Part shown: one piece after another, positions 9,829 to 19,405 of the stretch
How positions within the stretch are numbered: position 1 is the stretch's first letter
How the letters are laid out: the number at the start of each line of letters is the position of its first letter
Source of the DNA: Brevibacillus porteri
Lineage (GTDB): Bacteria > Bacillota > Bacilli > Brevibacillales > Brevibacillaceae
Assembly: GCF_003013475.1 (NCBI RefSeq)
Contig: NZ_PXZO01000016.1
Coordinates: 1 to 62,316 of the forward strand
DNA length: 62,316 bases
Reading direction: 5' to 3'
Translations under genes and position numbers: made by a program
The notes under the pieces: model-generated
Told to the model about the DNA's origin: nothing
Seen by the model: the letters and a program-made list of their open reading frames with translations, nothing else
Databases searched by the model: none

Positions 9829-10272
9829 ATGGAACAAACAAACGTGTATACCCAGAAAGAAATTCTTGATAAAGCTCGCGAACTTGCAGCTATGATCACG
9901 CGTACGAATGAAGTCGATTTCTTCAAACGTGCCGAATTGCAAATCAAGCACAATGAACGTGTGCAAGATTTGATTGACACCTTGAAGCAGAAGCAAAAGC
10001 AAATGGTGATGTTTGAATCCATCAACAAGCCGGAACTGGTGAAAAAAGTGGAAGGCGAGTACAACCAATTGCATGAGGAGCTGGATTCCATTCCAATCGT
10101 GACGGAATTCAAGCAATCGCAAGTCGATGTGAATGATCTATTGCAAATGGTCACGAACGTGATCACGAACACCGTTTCGGAGCGTATTATTTTGGATACA
10201 GGCGGAAACCCATTGACTGGAGAGACGGGTGGCGGGCCTGAAAAGAAAAAATCTGGTGGCTGCTGCTCCTAA
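9829..10272 (+). CDS. ricA: RicA (YmcA), subunit of the RicAFT RNA maturation complex
   Basis: A 147-residue helical protein of the YlbF/YmcA family, with EILDKARELAAMITRTNEVDFFKRAE followed by long charged helices. It forms a complex with RicF (YlbF) and RicT (YaaT) that binds Fe-S clusters and directs RNase Y processing, affecting sporulation, biofilm and competence. The C-terminal tail KKKSGGCCS supplies the paired cysteines expected for cluster binding. Its position directly behind miaB supports the call. The tail is Gly-rich and somewhat longer than in B. subtilis. Confidence 0.9.
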   Translation: MEQTNVYTQKEILDKARELAAMITRTNEVDFFKRAELQIKHNERVQDLIDTLKQKQKQMVMFESINKPELVKKVEGEYNQLHEELDSIPIVTEFKQSQVDVNDLLQMVTNVITNTVSERIILDTGGNPLTGETGGGPEKKKSGGCCS

Positions 10273-10367
10273 TTCTTGATAGAAAGCCTTCCCGGCGCTG
10301 TATTGATGAGTACCCAACAACTTTCCCAAATATAAGGTGGTTGTTTGCACGCTAGTCGAATGCCCTG

Positions 10368-10376
10368 CATACAAAT
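10368..10376 (+). promoter_or_regulatory. Possible SigE-type -10 element upstream of cotE
   Basis: CATACAAAT resembles the mother-cell sigma-E -10 consensus and lies 33 bp before the cotE start. No convincing -35 was seen, so this rests on one element plus the known mother-cell expression of cotE. Confidence 0.3.
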
Positions 10377-10408
10377 GTACAGAAACGTTGTATGGAGGAG
10401 GTAACGAA

Positions 10409-10969
10409 ATGTCGGGTATAGACAAAGATCTACAGTGCCGGGAACTTATCGCGAAAGCAGTCTGCGGCAAAGGCCATAAATTTTCTACTACAACCCACAC
10501 CATCATACCGTCGCAAACTCCTTCGACGATCCTCGGATGCTGGATTATAAACACGAACTTCCAAGCAGAGAAAGTCGGAGATGCCGTTGAAGTATCTGGT
10601 ATGTATGACGTCAACCTGTGGTTTTCGTTTGCTAATAACACGCAAACCGAAGTCAAGCGGGAAACTGTTAAGTTCTCCGTACTCGTACCGCTTACGTTCT
10701 TCGACAAGAACTGCAGAGGCGATCTGGAAATCGTTGCACGCGCCGTGGAGCAACCGAAGTGCATAAAAGCGGAGTTAAGTGGTGGTGGCACAATCACAGT
10801 CAGAGTTGAAAGCGAATATGCAGTAGAGGTCATTGGAGAAACAAAGGTGTGCGTTGTTGTCTGCAATAGTTGTGATGACAAAGAGTTCCATCTGGTTGAC
10901 GACTTTGAAGATAACAGTGACGAGTTTGATGACTTTGATTCCGCTACGCTACTCGACGAGCTCGACTAA
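10409..10969 (+). CDS. cotE: Outer spore coat morphogenetic protein CotE
   Basis: A 186-residue protein matching CotE along its length: ELIAKAVCGKGHKFS, ILGCWIINTNFQAEKVG, VEVSGMYDVNLWFSF, then VVGETKV-like EVIGETKVCVVV, and an acidic C-terminus rich in Asp/Glu. CotE localises around the forespore and organises outer-coat assembly; the acidic tail is needed for interactions with other coat proteins. It is more Cys-rich than the B. subtilis protein. ATG 10409 follows GGAGGAGG. It sits between ricA and mutS as in B. subtilis and ends in a strong terminator. Confidence 0.93.
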   Translation: MSGIDKDLQCRELIAKAVCGKGHKFSTTTHTIIPSQTPSTILGCWIINTNFQAEKVGDAVEVSGMYDVNLWFSFANNTQTEVKRETVKFSVLVPLTFFDKNCRGDLEIVARAVEQPKCIKAELSGGGTITVRVESEYAVEVIGETKVCVVVCNSCDDKEFHLVDDFEDNSDEFDDFDSATLLDELD

Positions 10970-10970
10970 A

Positions 10971-11000
10971 GAGGAGAAATTATCTCCTCTTTTTTCTTTT
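10971..11000 (+). terminator. Rho-independent terminator of cotE
   Basis: GAGGAGA and TCTCCTC form a perfect 7-bp stem with a short loop, followed by a long T-rich run. It starts one base after the cotE stop. Confidence 0.9.
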
Positions 11001-11079
11001 TTTCGGATGCGTACCATCCACACTTTTTTCTGGGCGCAGTCATAAGATAACGAGAGAATAGCGGGGGAGTGTGGAAGGC

Positions 11080-12369
11080 ATGATTCTACGCACAAAGGCG
11101 AGTCAGCGAGCTAACAAGCAGGAAACGCCAGTAACACAACCGATGACGGCTAACGCTAAAGAAGTCGTAGCGTATTTGCATCGTCCAGAAATCGGGCGCT
11201 GGTTGCTCCGGCAAGGGAGAATACCTGTAACGACAGGAAAAGCAGCGCGACCGGGCTGGCGGACATATAGGATCTGCCTTTACCAAGACCATGTACTGGA
11301 AATCGCCAGGAGCGAGGAGCAATCACAATGGCTGCTGCACCGGATGCAGGAACCTGAGTGGCAATCTGTTTCCCTGCCTTCCACCGAAACGGAGGTACAG
11401 GTGGTGCAAGGGCTGGCTGCGCGCAGTTTGTATGCCGCTGGAGCCGATGCGGGTCAAGTGACGATCATGGCGGCTTCTCCCCATCGGCTTAAGGTCGTCG
11501 AGGTGGAACCAAATTGGCCAGCCAAGGATGCTGACGAATATATGCAGCAGGCTCGAGACTGGTGGGAAGGTCGGATGCGCAAACAGCCGCAAAAGCTGCA
11601 AAGCTTGGGGGCTGATCCCGAGTTTGCTTTACGCAAGCCCACTGGAGAGATGGCACTTGCTTCTGACTTCCTGAGTATTAATGGCACGGTTGGATGTGAT
11701 ACGACACGCTATCGGGAAGAATTAGGTCTCCATCAGCACCCGGTTGCAGAATTGAGACCTGCGCCCTCGGAGGACCCTGATCAATTATTTATGCATATCT
11801 ACGATAATCTGGCACTCGCATACAAGAAAATAGGGAATTCGTCTATCGAATGGCTCGCTGGCGGAATGCCGTTTCAAGGTTATCCAATCGGCGGGCATAT
11901 TCATTTTGGCGGGCTTACCCCTACTTTTTCTCTTCGGCGAAAATTGGATGCGTACTTGGCTCTTCCCCTTGTTCTGATTGAGGATGCAGGCTGTATGAGC
12001 CGCAGAGAGCGATATGGATTTTTGGGGGATGTAAGGGAGAAGGAATATGGATTCGAATATCGTACACTCCCCAGCTGGCTCGTTGATCCCCTTGTCACTC
12101 GAGGTATTCTTCATTTGGCCCATTTGGTTGCAACCAATCACGAGAAGCTACAAGCGACGCCTCATCTAAAGCTCCCGCTCATCAAAGCGTACTACCAGGG
12201 CGAAAAAGAAAAGCTCCTGCCGTACGTTGCCCAAGTCTGGCAAGAATTAAAGGAGCTACCAGGCTATACACTGTCACGAGTTCATTTGGATCGATACTTT
12301 TCTTTTTTAATCGAAAGCCAATCGTGGAGAACGGATGAAGACCTTCGCAAGACATGGAAGCTAGCATAA
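11080..12369 (+). CDS. Putative amidoligase (phiEco32-like COOH-NH2 ligase type 2)
   Basis: A 429-residue protein. The second half, from about residue 170, carries the signature of the COOH-NH2 ligase fold: LGADPEFALR, then HPVAELRPAPSEDP, PIGGHIHFGG, and an Arg-rich YGFEYRTLPSW. These are the ATP/metal-binding acidic residues and His pair of the glutamate-cysteine-ligase/glutamine-synthetase-like superfamily. The N-terminal 160 residues are unassigned and may bind the substrate. Such enzymes make amide bonds on peptides or cell-wall/coat components; the substrate here is unknown. It is wedged between cotE and mutS. ATG 11080 is preferred; GTG 11071 is the alternative, with a too-close ribosome site. 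Confidence 0.7.
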   Translation: MILRTKASQRANKQETPVTQPMTANAKEVVAYLHRPEIGRWLLRQGRIPVTTGKAARPGWRTYRICLYQDHVLEIARSEEQSQWLLHRMQEPEWQSVSLPSTETEVQVVQGLAARSLYAAGADAGQVTIMAASPHRLKVVEVEPNWPAKDADEYMQQARDWWEGRMRKQPQKLQSLGADPEFALRKPTGEMALASDFLSINGTVGCDTTRYREELGLHQHPVAELRPAPSEDPDQLFMHIYDNLALAYKKIGNSSIEWLAGGMPFQGYPIGGHIHFGGLTPTFSLRRKLDAYLALPLVLIEDAGCMSRRERYGFLGDVREKEYGFEYRTLPSWLVDPLVTRGILHLAHLVATNHEKLQATPHLKLPLIKAYYQGEKEKLLPYVAQVWQELKELPGYTLSRVHLDRYFSFLIESQSWRTDEDLRKTWKLA

Positions 12370-12393
12370 ACAGATCTACCATTGGATGCAGGG

Positions 12394-12422
12394 TCAACAT
12401 TACCGTACAATCATGATATAAT
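12394..12422 (+). promoter_or_regulatory. Probable sigma-A promoter of mutSL
   Basis: TATAAT at 12417-12422 is preceded at 17 bp by TCAACA, a weak -35. It lies 36 bp before the mutS start. Confidence 0.5.
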
Positions 12423-12457
12423 AGCGACGAGAATTCGTAGGCTAGGAGAAGAAAATC

Positions 12458-15046
12458 ATGGCTCAATATACCCCGATGATTCAACAGTATCTGGCTATCA
12501 AAAAAGATTATCCGGATACTTTCTTATTTTTTCGCTTAGGCGATTTTTATGAACTGTTTTTTGATGACGCCATTCTTGCGTCCCGTGAGCTGGAAATTAC
12601 ACTGACGGGACGTGAGGGTGGTGGTTCTGAGCGCATACCAATGTGTGGTGTTCCACATCATGCGGCAGATGGCTATATTGCAGAGCTACTGAAAAAAGGA
12701 CATAAAGTAGCCGTTTGTGAGCAAGTCGAAGATCCAAAAGAAGCCAAAGGGGTCGTTCGCCGGGAAGTTACACGCGTCATTACTCCGGGAACGATGATGG
12801 AAGGCAAATGGCTGACGGATAAGGAAAACAATTATATGGCAGCGTTGGCCCAAGTAGAAGGGCGAACAGGTGTTGCTGCGTGTGATATGAGTACAGGCGA
12901 GATGTACGTTACCTCTTTGGTGGGACAAGCAGAGGCTTTTCTGGATGAAGCCTTGCAATATCGCCCCAAGGAGCTCGTCTTTTTTGGCCTCGCTGTTTTG
13001 CCGAAGACAGCATTGCCATCTACAGTCGTGGATGCAAACCAACTGGACGCATTTGCGGTGGATAGTCAATATGCGGAGCAGGCAAAAGGGCTGGATATGT
13101 CCATGCGAGCGGCGGTCAATACTCTCTTGTTCTACATAGGGACGACGCAAAAACGCAGTCTTGCCCATATGCGCCTGTTAAAACAGTACGATGCAAAGCA
13201 GTATCTGCAAATGGACGGCTTTTCCAGACGCAATTTGGAATTGACAGAGACCATTCGCGATAAGACGAAAAAAGGCTCTCTGTTGTGGCTGTTAGATCGG
13301 ACTCAAACCGCAATGGGTGGTCGTCTTTTGCGCAGATGGATTGAGCGCCCATTGCTCAGTCGCGATCAGTTGGAGGCACGTCTGAGTGCTGTGGAAGCCT
13401 TGAAGGGTGATATGCTGCTTCGCTCCGATTTGCGGACTTGCTTGGATCGTGTCTATGATTTGGAGCGTCTAGCGGGTCGTATTTCCTACGGGAATGCGAA
13501 CGCACGAGATCTCATACAGCTACGGATGTCTTTGGAGGCTGTTCCAGAGCTGAAGCAGTATATGATCCAAACGAATACGCCGGTATTGATGGAACTTGCA
13601 CAAGGGATGGATGAGTGTACGGATATCGTCAACTATTTGGCTCATGCGCTCGTGGATGATCCACCGATATCGGTTCGTGAAGGCGGAATGATTCGGACGG
13701 GATACGATGAGTACCTGGACAAGCTCCATACGGCAAGTCGTGAAGGGAAGACGTGGATTGCCCAACTAGAGCAGGGAGAGCGGGAAGCGACAGGGATTCG
13801 TTCACTCAAAGTAGGCTTCAATAAGGTGTTCGGCTATTACATCGAAATATCGAAGTCTAATATCCACAACGTTCCGGCGGGGCGGTATGAGCGCAAGCAA
13901 ACTTTGGCTAATGCAGAGCGGTACATCACACCAGAGTTGAAGGAACGCGAAGCGCTCATTCTTGAAGCGGAAGAAAAGATGATTGAGTTGGAATATCAAC
14001 TGTTCGTGACGGTAAGAAGTGAGGTCGCGAAGCATATACCAAGACTGCAGAATCTCGCTGAGCGCATTGCATCTGTGGATGTTCTTCAGGCATTTGCTAC
14101 GGTAAGTGACGAGCGCGGTTTTATACGTCCTGAGCTTGTGGAAAGCGGCGATTACGTCATTACAGAAGGGCGTCATCCAGTAGTGGAAGCCGTTCTGGAG
14201 CGCGAAAAATACGTGGCAAATGACGTGGAGATGGATCAGACGAATCGCCAAGTTTTGCTCATTACGGGTCCAAATATGGCAGGTAAGAGTACGTACATGA
14301 GACAGATCGCCTTGATTACGGTGATGGCACAGATCGGTTGCTTCGTTCCGGCTAAACAGGCCAAGCTGGCGATTGTTGATCAGATCTTTACTCGAATCGG
14401 GGCAGCCGACGATTTGGTAGGTGGTCACAGTACGTTTATGGTGGAAATGCTGGAGACCAGACACGCCCTGCAAAAAGCGACAGCGAAGAGCTTGATCCTA
14501 CTTGATGAAATTGGCCGCGGGACTTCGACGTACGATGGAATGGCGCTTGCACAAGCAGTCATTGAGTACATTTGCCAAAAAATCGGTGCCAAAACACTCT
14601 TCTCGACGCACTACCATGAGTTGACCGGGTTAGCAGAGACGTTGAGTGGTGTCGTGAATGTCAACGCTCGATGCGAAGAACGGGAAGGAAAGCTCTTGTT
14701 CCTTCACAAAATTGAAGAAGGTCGAGCAGATAAAAGTTATGGAATCCATGTGGCTGAGCTGGCTGAAATGCCGACCTGGGTCATTGAACGGGCGCGCAGT
14801 ATCTTAACTGGGCTTGAAGCGAATGGAAATGCAGGGAATGGAAATGTAGCGAGTGACGTGCAAATGTCGCTCGAAACGCTATGGACGGCACCAGTTGCTG
14901 CGGTGCGTGAAGAAACGATGCAGTTTACGTCAGCGGAGGAAGAAGCGATTATGGCTGAACTGCGCGAACTGGATTTGAATTCAACGACGCCAATGGACGC
15001 CATGATGAAGCTATATGCATGGAAACAGCAATTGAAAAAGCGATAG
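12458..15046 (+). CDS. mutS: DNA mismatch repair protein MutS
   Basis: An 862-residue full-length MutS. It has the N-terminal mismatch-binding domain with the F-x-E-type FFRLGDFYELFFDDA motif, connector, core/lever, clamp (GFNKVFGYYIEISKSN), and the ATPase domain with Walker A GPNMAGKST near residue 605 and Walker B LILLDEIGRGTSTYDG. It recognises mispairs and recruits MutL. The C-terminus keeps the helical dimerisation region. ATG 12458 has AGGAGAAG upstream. mutL follows after 24 bp, so the two are one operon. Confidence 0.97.
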   Translation: MAQYTPMIQQYLAIKKDYPDTFLFFRLGDFYELFFDDAILASRELEITLTGREGGGSERIPMCGVPHHAADGYIAELLKKGHKVAVCEQVEDPKEAKGVVRREVTRVITPGTMMEGKWLTDKENNYMAALAQVEGRTGVAACDMSTGEMYVTSLVGQAEAFLDEALQYRPKELVFFGLAVLPKTALPSTVVDANQLDAFAVDSQYAEQAKGLDMSMRAAVNTLLFYIGTTQKRSLAHMRLLKQYDAKQYLQMDGFSRRNLELTETIRDKTKKGSLLWLLDRTQTAMGGRLLRRWIERPLLSRDQLEARLSAVEALKGDMLLRSDLRTCLDRVYDLERLAGRISYGNANARDLIQLRMSLEAVPELKQYMIQTNTPVLMELAQGMDECTDIVNYLAHALVDDPPISVREGGMIRTGYDEYLDKLHTASREGKTWIAQLEQGEREATGIRSLKVGFNKVFGYYIEISKSNIHNVPAGRYERKQTLANAERYITPELKEREALILEAEEKMIELEYQLFVTVRSEVAKHIPRLQNLAERIASVDVLQAFATVSDERGFIRPELVESGDYVITEGRHPVVEAVLEREKYVANDVEMDQTNRQVLLITGPNMAGKSTYMRQIALITVMAQIGCFVPAKQAKLAIVDQIFTRIGAADDLVGGHSTFMVEMLETRHALQKATAKSLILLDEIGRGTSTYDGMALAQAVIEYICQKIGAKTLFSTHYHELTGLAETLSGVVNVNARCEEREGKLLFLHKIEEGRADKSYGIHVAELAEMPTWVIERARSILTGLEANGNAGNGNVASDVQMSLETLWTAPVAAVREETMQFTSAEEEAIMAELRELDLNSTTPMDAMMKLYAWKQQLKKR

Positions 15047-15070
15047 GGTTCGTCCGGAGGGGAGGCACTC

Positions 15071-17146
15071 ATGGGAACCATTCAAGTTTTAGATGAGCAT
15101 CTCGCCAATATGATTGCTGCAGGGGAAGTAGTGGAAAGACCGGCTTCGGTTGTCAAAGAGCTGGTCGAAAATGCAATTGATGCCAGTGCAACGACAATCG
15201 AGATCCACGTAGAGGAAGGCGGTCTGGAGATGATTCGGATCGTTGACAATGGGAAAGGGATGGATCGGGAAGATTGCCAGCTGGCTTTTGAGCGCCATGC
15301 CACCAGTAAAATCAGCAACGCTCGTGATTTGTTCCGCATTCGTACACTGGGCTTTCGTGGCGAGGCCCTGCCGAGTATTGCTGCAGTCTCGCGCATGGAG
15401 CTGACGAGCAGTACGTCCAGTAGTGAGGTAGGTACTCAGCTCTTGATTGAAGGTGGTCAGCTCGGAACGATTTCTGATAAAGCCGCTGTAAAAGGGACGG
15501 AAGTATGTGTACGCAGCTTGTTTTTTAACACACCTGCGCGCTTGAAATACATGAAGTCGATCGCTACGGAAGTCGGACATATTTCCGATTATGTGAATCG
15601 GCTTGCACTCACGCATCCGTCGATCTCCTTCCTGCTGACTCATAACGGTAAGACACTCTTGCAAACGTCTGGCGACGGAAAGCTGCTACACGTCATGGCG
15701 GCTATCTACGGTGTGCAAGTAGCGAAGCTGTTGCTACCAATTGCAGGGGAGACCCTCGACTATAAGTGGTCTGGTTTTCTTTCGAAGACGGAAGTAACAA
15801 GGGCGAATCGCTCATACCTTTCGACACTGGTAAACGGTCGGTACGTGCGCAGCTATTCGATCAACAATGCGATTATGCGCGGTTATCATACATTGTTACC
15901 CATCGGCCGTTATCCGATTGTGGCTTTGCAGATCGAGATGGATCCGTCACTGGTCGATGTGAACGTACATCCTGCCAAACTTGAGGCGAGATTCAGTAAA
16001 GAAGATGAATTGTGCAGTGCTATAGAGCAATCGGTAAAAGAGACATTGCGACAAGGCTTAGGAATTGTCAGACCCATGGCTACGCAACCAAAAGCGAAGG
16101 TCGTCACCCAGGTCGTACAACCGCAGTTTGACCTGCAAATCAGCAAGCCTGAAACACCACAATCGCCACTGTTAGCAGCGAGTCCCCGACTCCAGGAATG
16201 GATGGCCAAGCAGGAAACAACCAGTAAGCAAGTGGATGTAGTGCCTCATATCGCACTATCCCTTGAGAGTGGCACGGTGAAGGAGTCGGCAGTCAACTAT
16301 GAAAAGCTGGAGTTTGCAAAAGTAGAGGCTATCCCGCATGAAATTGTGCAGGCAACTATGTTGGATCAAACGGACACGAGAGAATCTTTCCAACCTTATG
16401 AGACTAAGATTCCGGAACAATTGGACATTGCCCAGGCTCCATCCCTTGCTCCTCATTCAACGAATGAAATCAGCGGCGAGGACAATTCAGCCACAGCAGG
16501 TACCGATCAATCACAGCCACTCTTGGAAGCGACCAATGAACATGAGACGGATTCGCCTGTTCCCGTTATGTACCCAGTTGGTCAAGTACACGGCACCTAC
16601 ATCGTCGCGCAAAATGACGAAGGCATGTATTTAATCGATCAACATGCCGCGCAGGAGCGGATTTTTTACGAGTATTTCATGGACAAGCTTGCAGAAGAGG
16701 GCATTTCCAGCCAGATCATGCTATTTCCACATACGGTGGAGTATACGGCAGCAGAGGCGAGCAAACTGGAGAAGCGACTGTCGCTTTTGCAATCGTTTGG
16801 TTTGGAGATCGAGGCGTTTGGGGGACGGACCTTTATCGTTCGTGCGCATCCACATTGGTTCCCAGAAGGGGCTGAGCTGGAGGTCATTGAGGAGCTCATT
16901 CAGTTTGTACTGGAAACGGGCGAAAACGCCCAAGCCAATGTCGTGTTGATGCGCGAAAAAGCTGCCATCATGATGTCCTGCAAAGCTTCGATTAAAGCGA
17001 ACCGCTTCCTGACACATGCAGAAATGGAAAGCTTGCTGAACCAGCTGCGCAAGACAAGCAGTCCGTATACGTGCCCACACGGCAGGCCGATTGTGATTCA
17101 TTTTACTGGTTATGACTTAGAAAAAATGTTTAAGCGTGTGACCTAA
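15071..17146 (+). CDS. mutL: DNA mismatch repair endonuclease MutL
   Basis: A 691-residue protein. It has the GHKL ATPase N-terminus (ELVENAIDA, DNGKGM, GFRGEALPS), a long poorly conserved linker (about residues 335-500) and a C-terminal dimerisation/endonuclease domain with DQHAAQERI and the CPHGRP element. The first matches the DQHA(x)2E(x)4E metal site of nicking MutL proteins. It is intact: the final KMFKRVT is the usual Bacillales ending, although foreign sequence starts right behind the stop. ATG 15071 follows GGAGGGGAGG. Confidence 0.96.
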   Translation: MGTIQVLDEHLANMIAAGEVVERPASVVKELVENAIDASATTIEIHVEEGGLEMIRIVDNGKGMDREDCQLAFERHATSKISNARDLFRIRTLGFRGEALPSIAAVSRMELTSSTSSSEVGTQLLIEGGQLGTISDKAAVKGTEVCVRSLFFNTPARLKYMKSIATEVGHISDYVNRLALTHPSISFLLTHNGKTLLQTSGDGKLLHVMAAIYGVQVAKLLLPIAGETLDYKWSGFLSKTEVTRANRSYLSTLVNGRYVRSYSINNAIMRGYHTLLPIGRYPIVALQIEMDPSLVDVNVHPAKLEARFSKEDELCSAIEQSVKETLRQGLGIVRPMATQPKAKVVTQVVQPQFDLQISKPETPQSPLLAASPRLQEWMAKQETTSKQVDVVPHIALSLESGTVKESAVNYEKLEFAKVEAIPHEIVQATMLDQTDTRESFQPYETKIPEQLDIAQAPSLAPHSTNEISGEDNSATAGTDQSQPLLEATNEHETDSPVPVMYPVGQVHGTYIVAQNDEGMYLIDQHAAQERIFYEYFMDKLAEEGISSQIMLFPHTVEYTAAEASKLEKRLSLLQSFGLEIEAFGGRTFIVRAHPHWFPEGAELEVIEELIQFVLETGENAQANVVLMREKAAIMMSCKASIKANRFLTHAEMESLLNQLRKTSSPYTCPHGRPIVIHFTGYDLEKMFKRVT

Positions 17147-17796
17147 ACACTATTAAAATAAATCCTCAAAAAGCAATCGAAATTTTAAGTACGTATTGGA
17201 GGGGGACGGAGGATAATCCCGAAATTGCAGGGATATCTGGATATTCGGAGGCAGTTCGATATCATGTGGATGCATTGAATCTCTTGAGGGAATTCTCACA
17301 AAAGGAAGCAAAGAAACTATCTGAAAAAAAGTTAATTGCGAGTTCGTTTATTACATCATATTCAAAATCAATTGAATATATCGGCCAGATACTAGTTCCC
17401 TGTTTACAGTTGGCCAAATTAACAAATGGTATGGACGAAAGTGCAGTTAATCTCATGAGTTTGACTCTTTATGAAAAAATTCAGATGTTTAATAGAGAAA
17501 CTTCCAATAAATACGTCGACCTAACGAAGGGAATAAATAGGAATATTAGAAATGCTGATGCTCATTTATCTTTACGTTATGTTCCCAATAAGGATTCGTT
17601 AGAGTTAAAGGTTCGGAAGGGGGGAAAGATTACTTTAGTATTGATTCCTATTAATAAATGGATTCTCGAGATTTATCCAATTCCAGGGTGGATAATTCAA
17701 GCATATATTTATTCAGGATGTCTATTGTGTCTAGGAATGATTAACAAGCAATTATTTGCAGAAAAGTATGATCAAATATTTAGTGACAGTAAATAA
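17147..17796 (+). pseudogene. 5'-truncated gene with a HEPN-like C-terminal domain
   Basis: The frame is open from 17134, inside the end of mutL, to 17796 but has no ATG and no ribosome site until GTG 17266, which lies inside what reads as good protein (INPQKAIEIL...YWRGTEDNPEIAG). The likely gene start was therefore lost when this AT-rich segment joined the mutL 3' end. The second half contains IRNADAHLSLRY, an R-x4-H motif of the HEPN type found in abortive-infection and toxin RNases. No family was recognised for the rest. It could still be expressed as a 176-residue protein from GTG 17266. The terminator behind it is unusually strong. Confidence 0.5.
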
Positions 17797-17847
17797 AATA
17801 AACCTCGAATTGTCATCTATATTGATAGTTCGAGGTTTATTTTATTT
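17791..17847. terminator. Very long perfect hairpin terminator
   Basis: A 19-bp perfect inverted repeat, at 17791-17809 and 17829-17847 (arm begins AAATAAAATAAACC). The A- and T-rich ends allow termination in both directions. Confidence 0.85.
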
Positions 17848-17908
17848 GCACATACGCATGGTGCTCGCATATAAGAGGAACATAAGTTCTTGTTTTGGGG
17901 GGATAGGC

Positions 17909-18157
17909 ATGTTGTCTGATATCGAGCGGAAGGTATTAAGAGTGATCGGCAACTATTCGGCAGGGCGGCGTAGAACACCAACTGTTGATGAACTGTGTAT
18001 CAAGACAGGTCGGGATAGAGGGGGCATTATGGCAATATTGCATGTCCTCACAAAAGAGGAATACATTGAGTGGAAGAGGTCAGAGCCAGATACCATGACG
18101 GTCCTGGAAGGGTGGGAAAGGAAGGAGCTACATAATAGAACACGGCCAAAGAAATAA
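17909..18157 (+). CDS. Small winged-helix-like protein, unknown function
   Basis: An 82-residue protein. LSDIERKVLRVIGNYSAGRRRTPTVDELCIKTGRDRGGIMAILHVLTKEEYIEWK reads as a three-helix HTH followed by a wing, similar in shape to LexA/MarR-type N-terminal domains (TPTVDEL is the LexA-like helix start). No partner domain is present. It may be a small DNA-binding regulator of the island. ATG 17909 has a GGGGGGAT ribosome site. It ends in a hairpin shared with the convergent sensor gene. Confidence 0.6.
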   Translation: MLSDIERKVLRVIGNYSAGRRRTPTVDELCIKTGRDRGGIMAILHVLTKEEYIEWKRSEPDTMTVLEGWERKELHNRTRPKK

Positions 18158-18170
18158 GCTCCTTTGGCCG
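18143..18170. terminator. Hairpin between convergent genes
   Basis: CGGCCAAAG and CTTTGGCCG form a perfect 9-bp stem; the stop codon of the small HTH gene lies in the loop. The T-tract is poor, so termination strength is uncertain. Confidence 0.55.
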
Positions 18171-18181
18171 TTCAGTAGTAG

Positions 18182-19150
18182 TTAGTGATTATGAAGACGA
18201 TTAGAAATTTCATCTAGTTTATGGATGATAGAAAATAATTGCTCGGAAGTAGTATCTAATTGCTCAGCGGAAACAGTTGATAATGAGACATGTTGATCAA
18301 TTTTAAGTAATTGAGTGTTAATGTTCTGTAGAGATTGATAAATGTCTTTAGATGAGGCATTTGATTTATCGGCTAATTTACGTACTTCATTAGCAACAAC
18401 GGTAAAGCCACGTCCGTGCTCTCCAGCTCTAGCAGCTTCAATCGCAGCATTAAGGCCTAGAAGATTTGTTTGTGTAGAAACATCTGCCACGAAGCCGCTG
18501 AGTTTCTCAATCTCCTCATTCTGCTCCTTTAACACATTCATGGAATGAGCGATCTCACCATTGTATTCATATAGTTTGGTTGCAGAATCGGTGAAGAAGG
18601 AAGAGATTCTAAGCGCTTCCTGGGTTGTAGCTGTCAATTCGGCTGCCATTTGCTCCATATTGTGGCGGTAGCTTACATTTTCACGCATCGTGTCGCCGAT
18701 ATACTGTTCAAGAATAATTGCAGAATCAAAAAAAACTCTTTTGATAAGAGCCTGATAAAATGCAGTTGAGTTTTTTAACGATTGAATTCTATCAGAAAAA
18801 AGACGTAAATACAGTGAGTATCCACCTAAGAACCAAGAAGCCGACAATCCAATTCTAGCATGGGTTGTACCAATTCGTTTTCGGCTGTTTACATATTCTT
18901 CATCAATAACATGAGAAGAAAGCGTTTCGATATACCAAATCTGCATGTTCTTTAATTGGTCCATAGTTACATTTGTACGAATCATTTGATTCAAGTTAGG
19001 ATGTTTTTCCAATTCTTTATAAAAACAATCTACGATTTCTTTTGAGTGAGTGTTGAAGAATTCTTTGTGTGAATACAAGAGGTCTAAATCTTTTTCTGTT
19101 AGACCGTAGAACACCCTAAGTGAATTCCAATTACTATCTAGTGCAATCAT
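18182..19150 (-). CDS. Soluble globin-coupled sensor methyl-accepting protein (HemAT-like)
   Basis: A 322-residue protein without membrane segments. Residues 1-165 are a globin-coupled sensor domain with the proximal-His motif [16 protein letters not shown] (His at about 97). Residues 170-318 are a shortened chemoreceptor signalling domain with the hairpin tip [42 protein letters not shown]. HemAT proteins sense oxygen through heme and signal to CheA. At 322 residues it is about 110 shorter than B. subtilis HemAT, because the signalling coil is cut down and methylation helices are mostly missing, so signalling other than taxis is possible. It lies in the accessory island; no che genes are nearby. 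Confidence 0.85.
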   Translation of the reverse strand: MIALDSNWNSLRVFYGLTEKDLDLLYSHKEFFNTHSKEIVDCFYKELEKHPNLNQMIRTNVTMDQLKNMQIWYIETLSSHVIDEEYVNSRKRIGTTHARIGLSASWFLGGYSLYLRLFSDRIQSLKNSTAFYQALIKRVFFDSAIILEQYIGDTMRENVSYRHNMEQMAAELTATTQEALRISSFFTDSATKLYEYNGEIAHSMNVLKEQNEEIEKLSGFVADVSTQTNLLGLNAAIEAARAGEHGRGFTVVANEVRKLADKSNASSKDIYQSLQNINTQLLKIDQHVSLSTVSAEQLDTTSEQLFSIIHKLDEISNRLHNH

Positions 19151-19405
19151 GATACCAACCCCTATTTTCTTTATATGTAATGTAAAACTCTTTCAGATTC
19201 TAACAAAATAAAATGTTAAATAAAAATGAAATATTTATGAAATATATACTGATATGCTAAATATAACATATTGAAGAAACACGTATCCCTGCAATTAAGA
19301 ACATGGAAGAAGGTACTAGATGTATGGGAGAGAAAGGAACAAAGCGGATGGCGAGAAGATAGAAAATCATTTCTATGCGATTCATTGAGGAGGGGCTTTA
19401 TAGCA

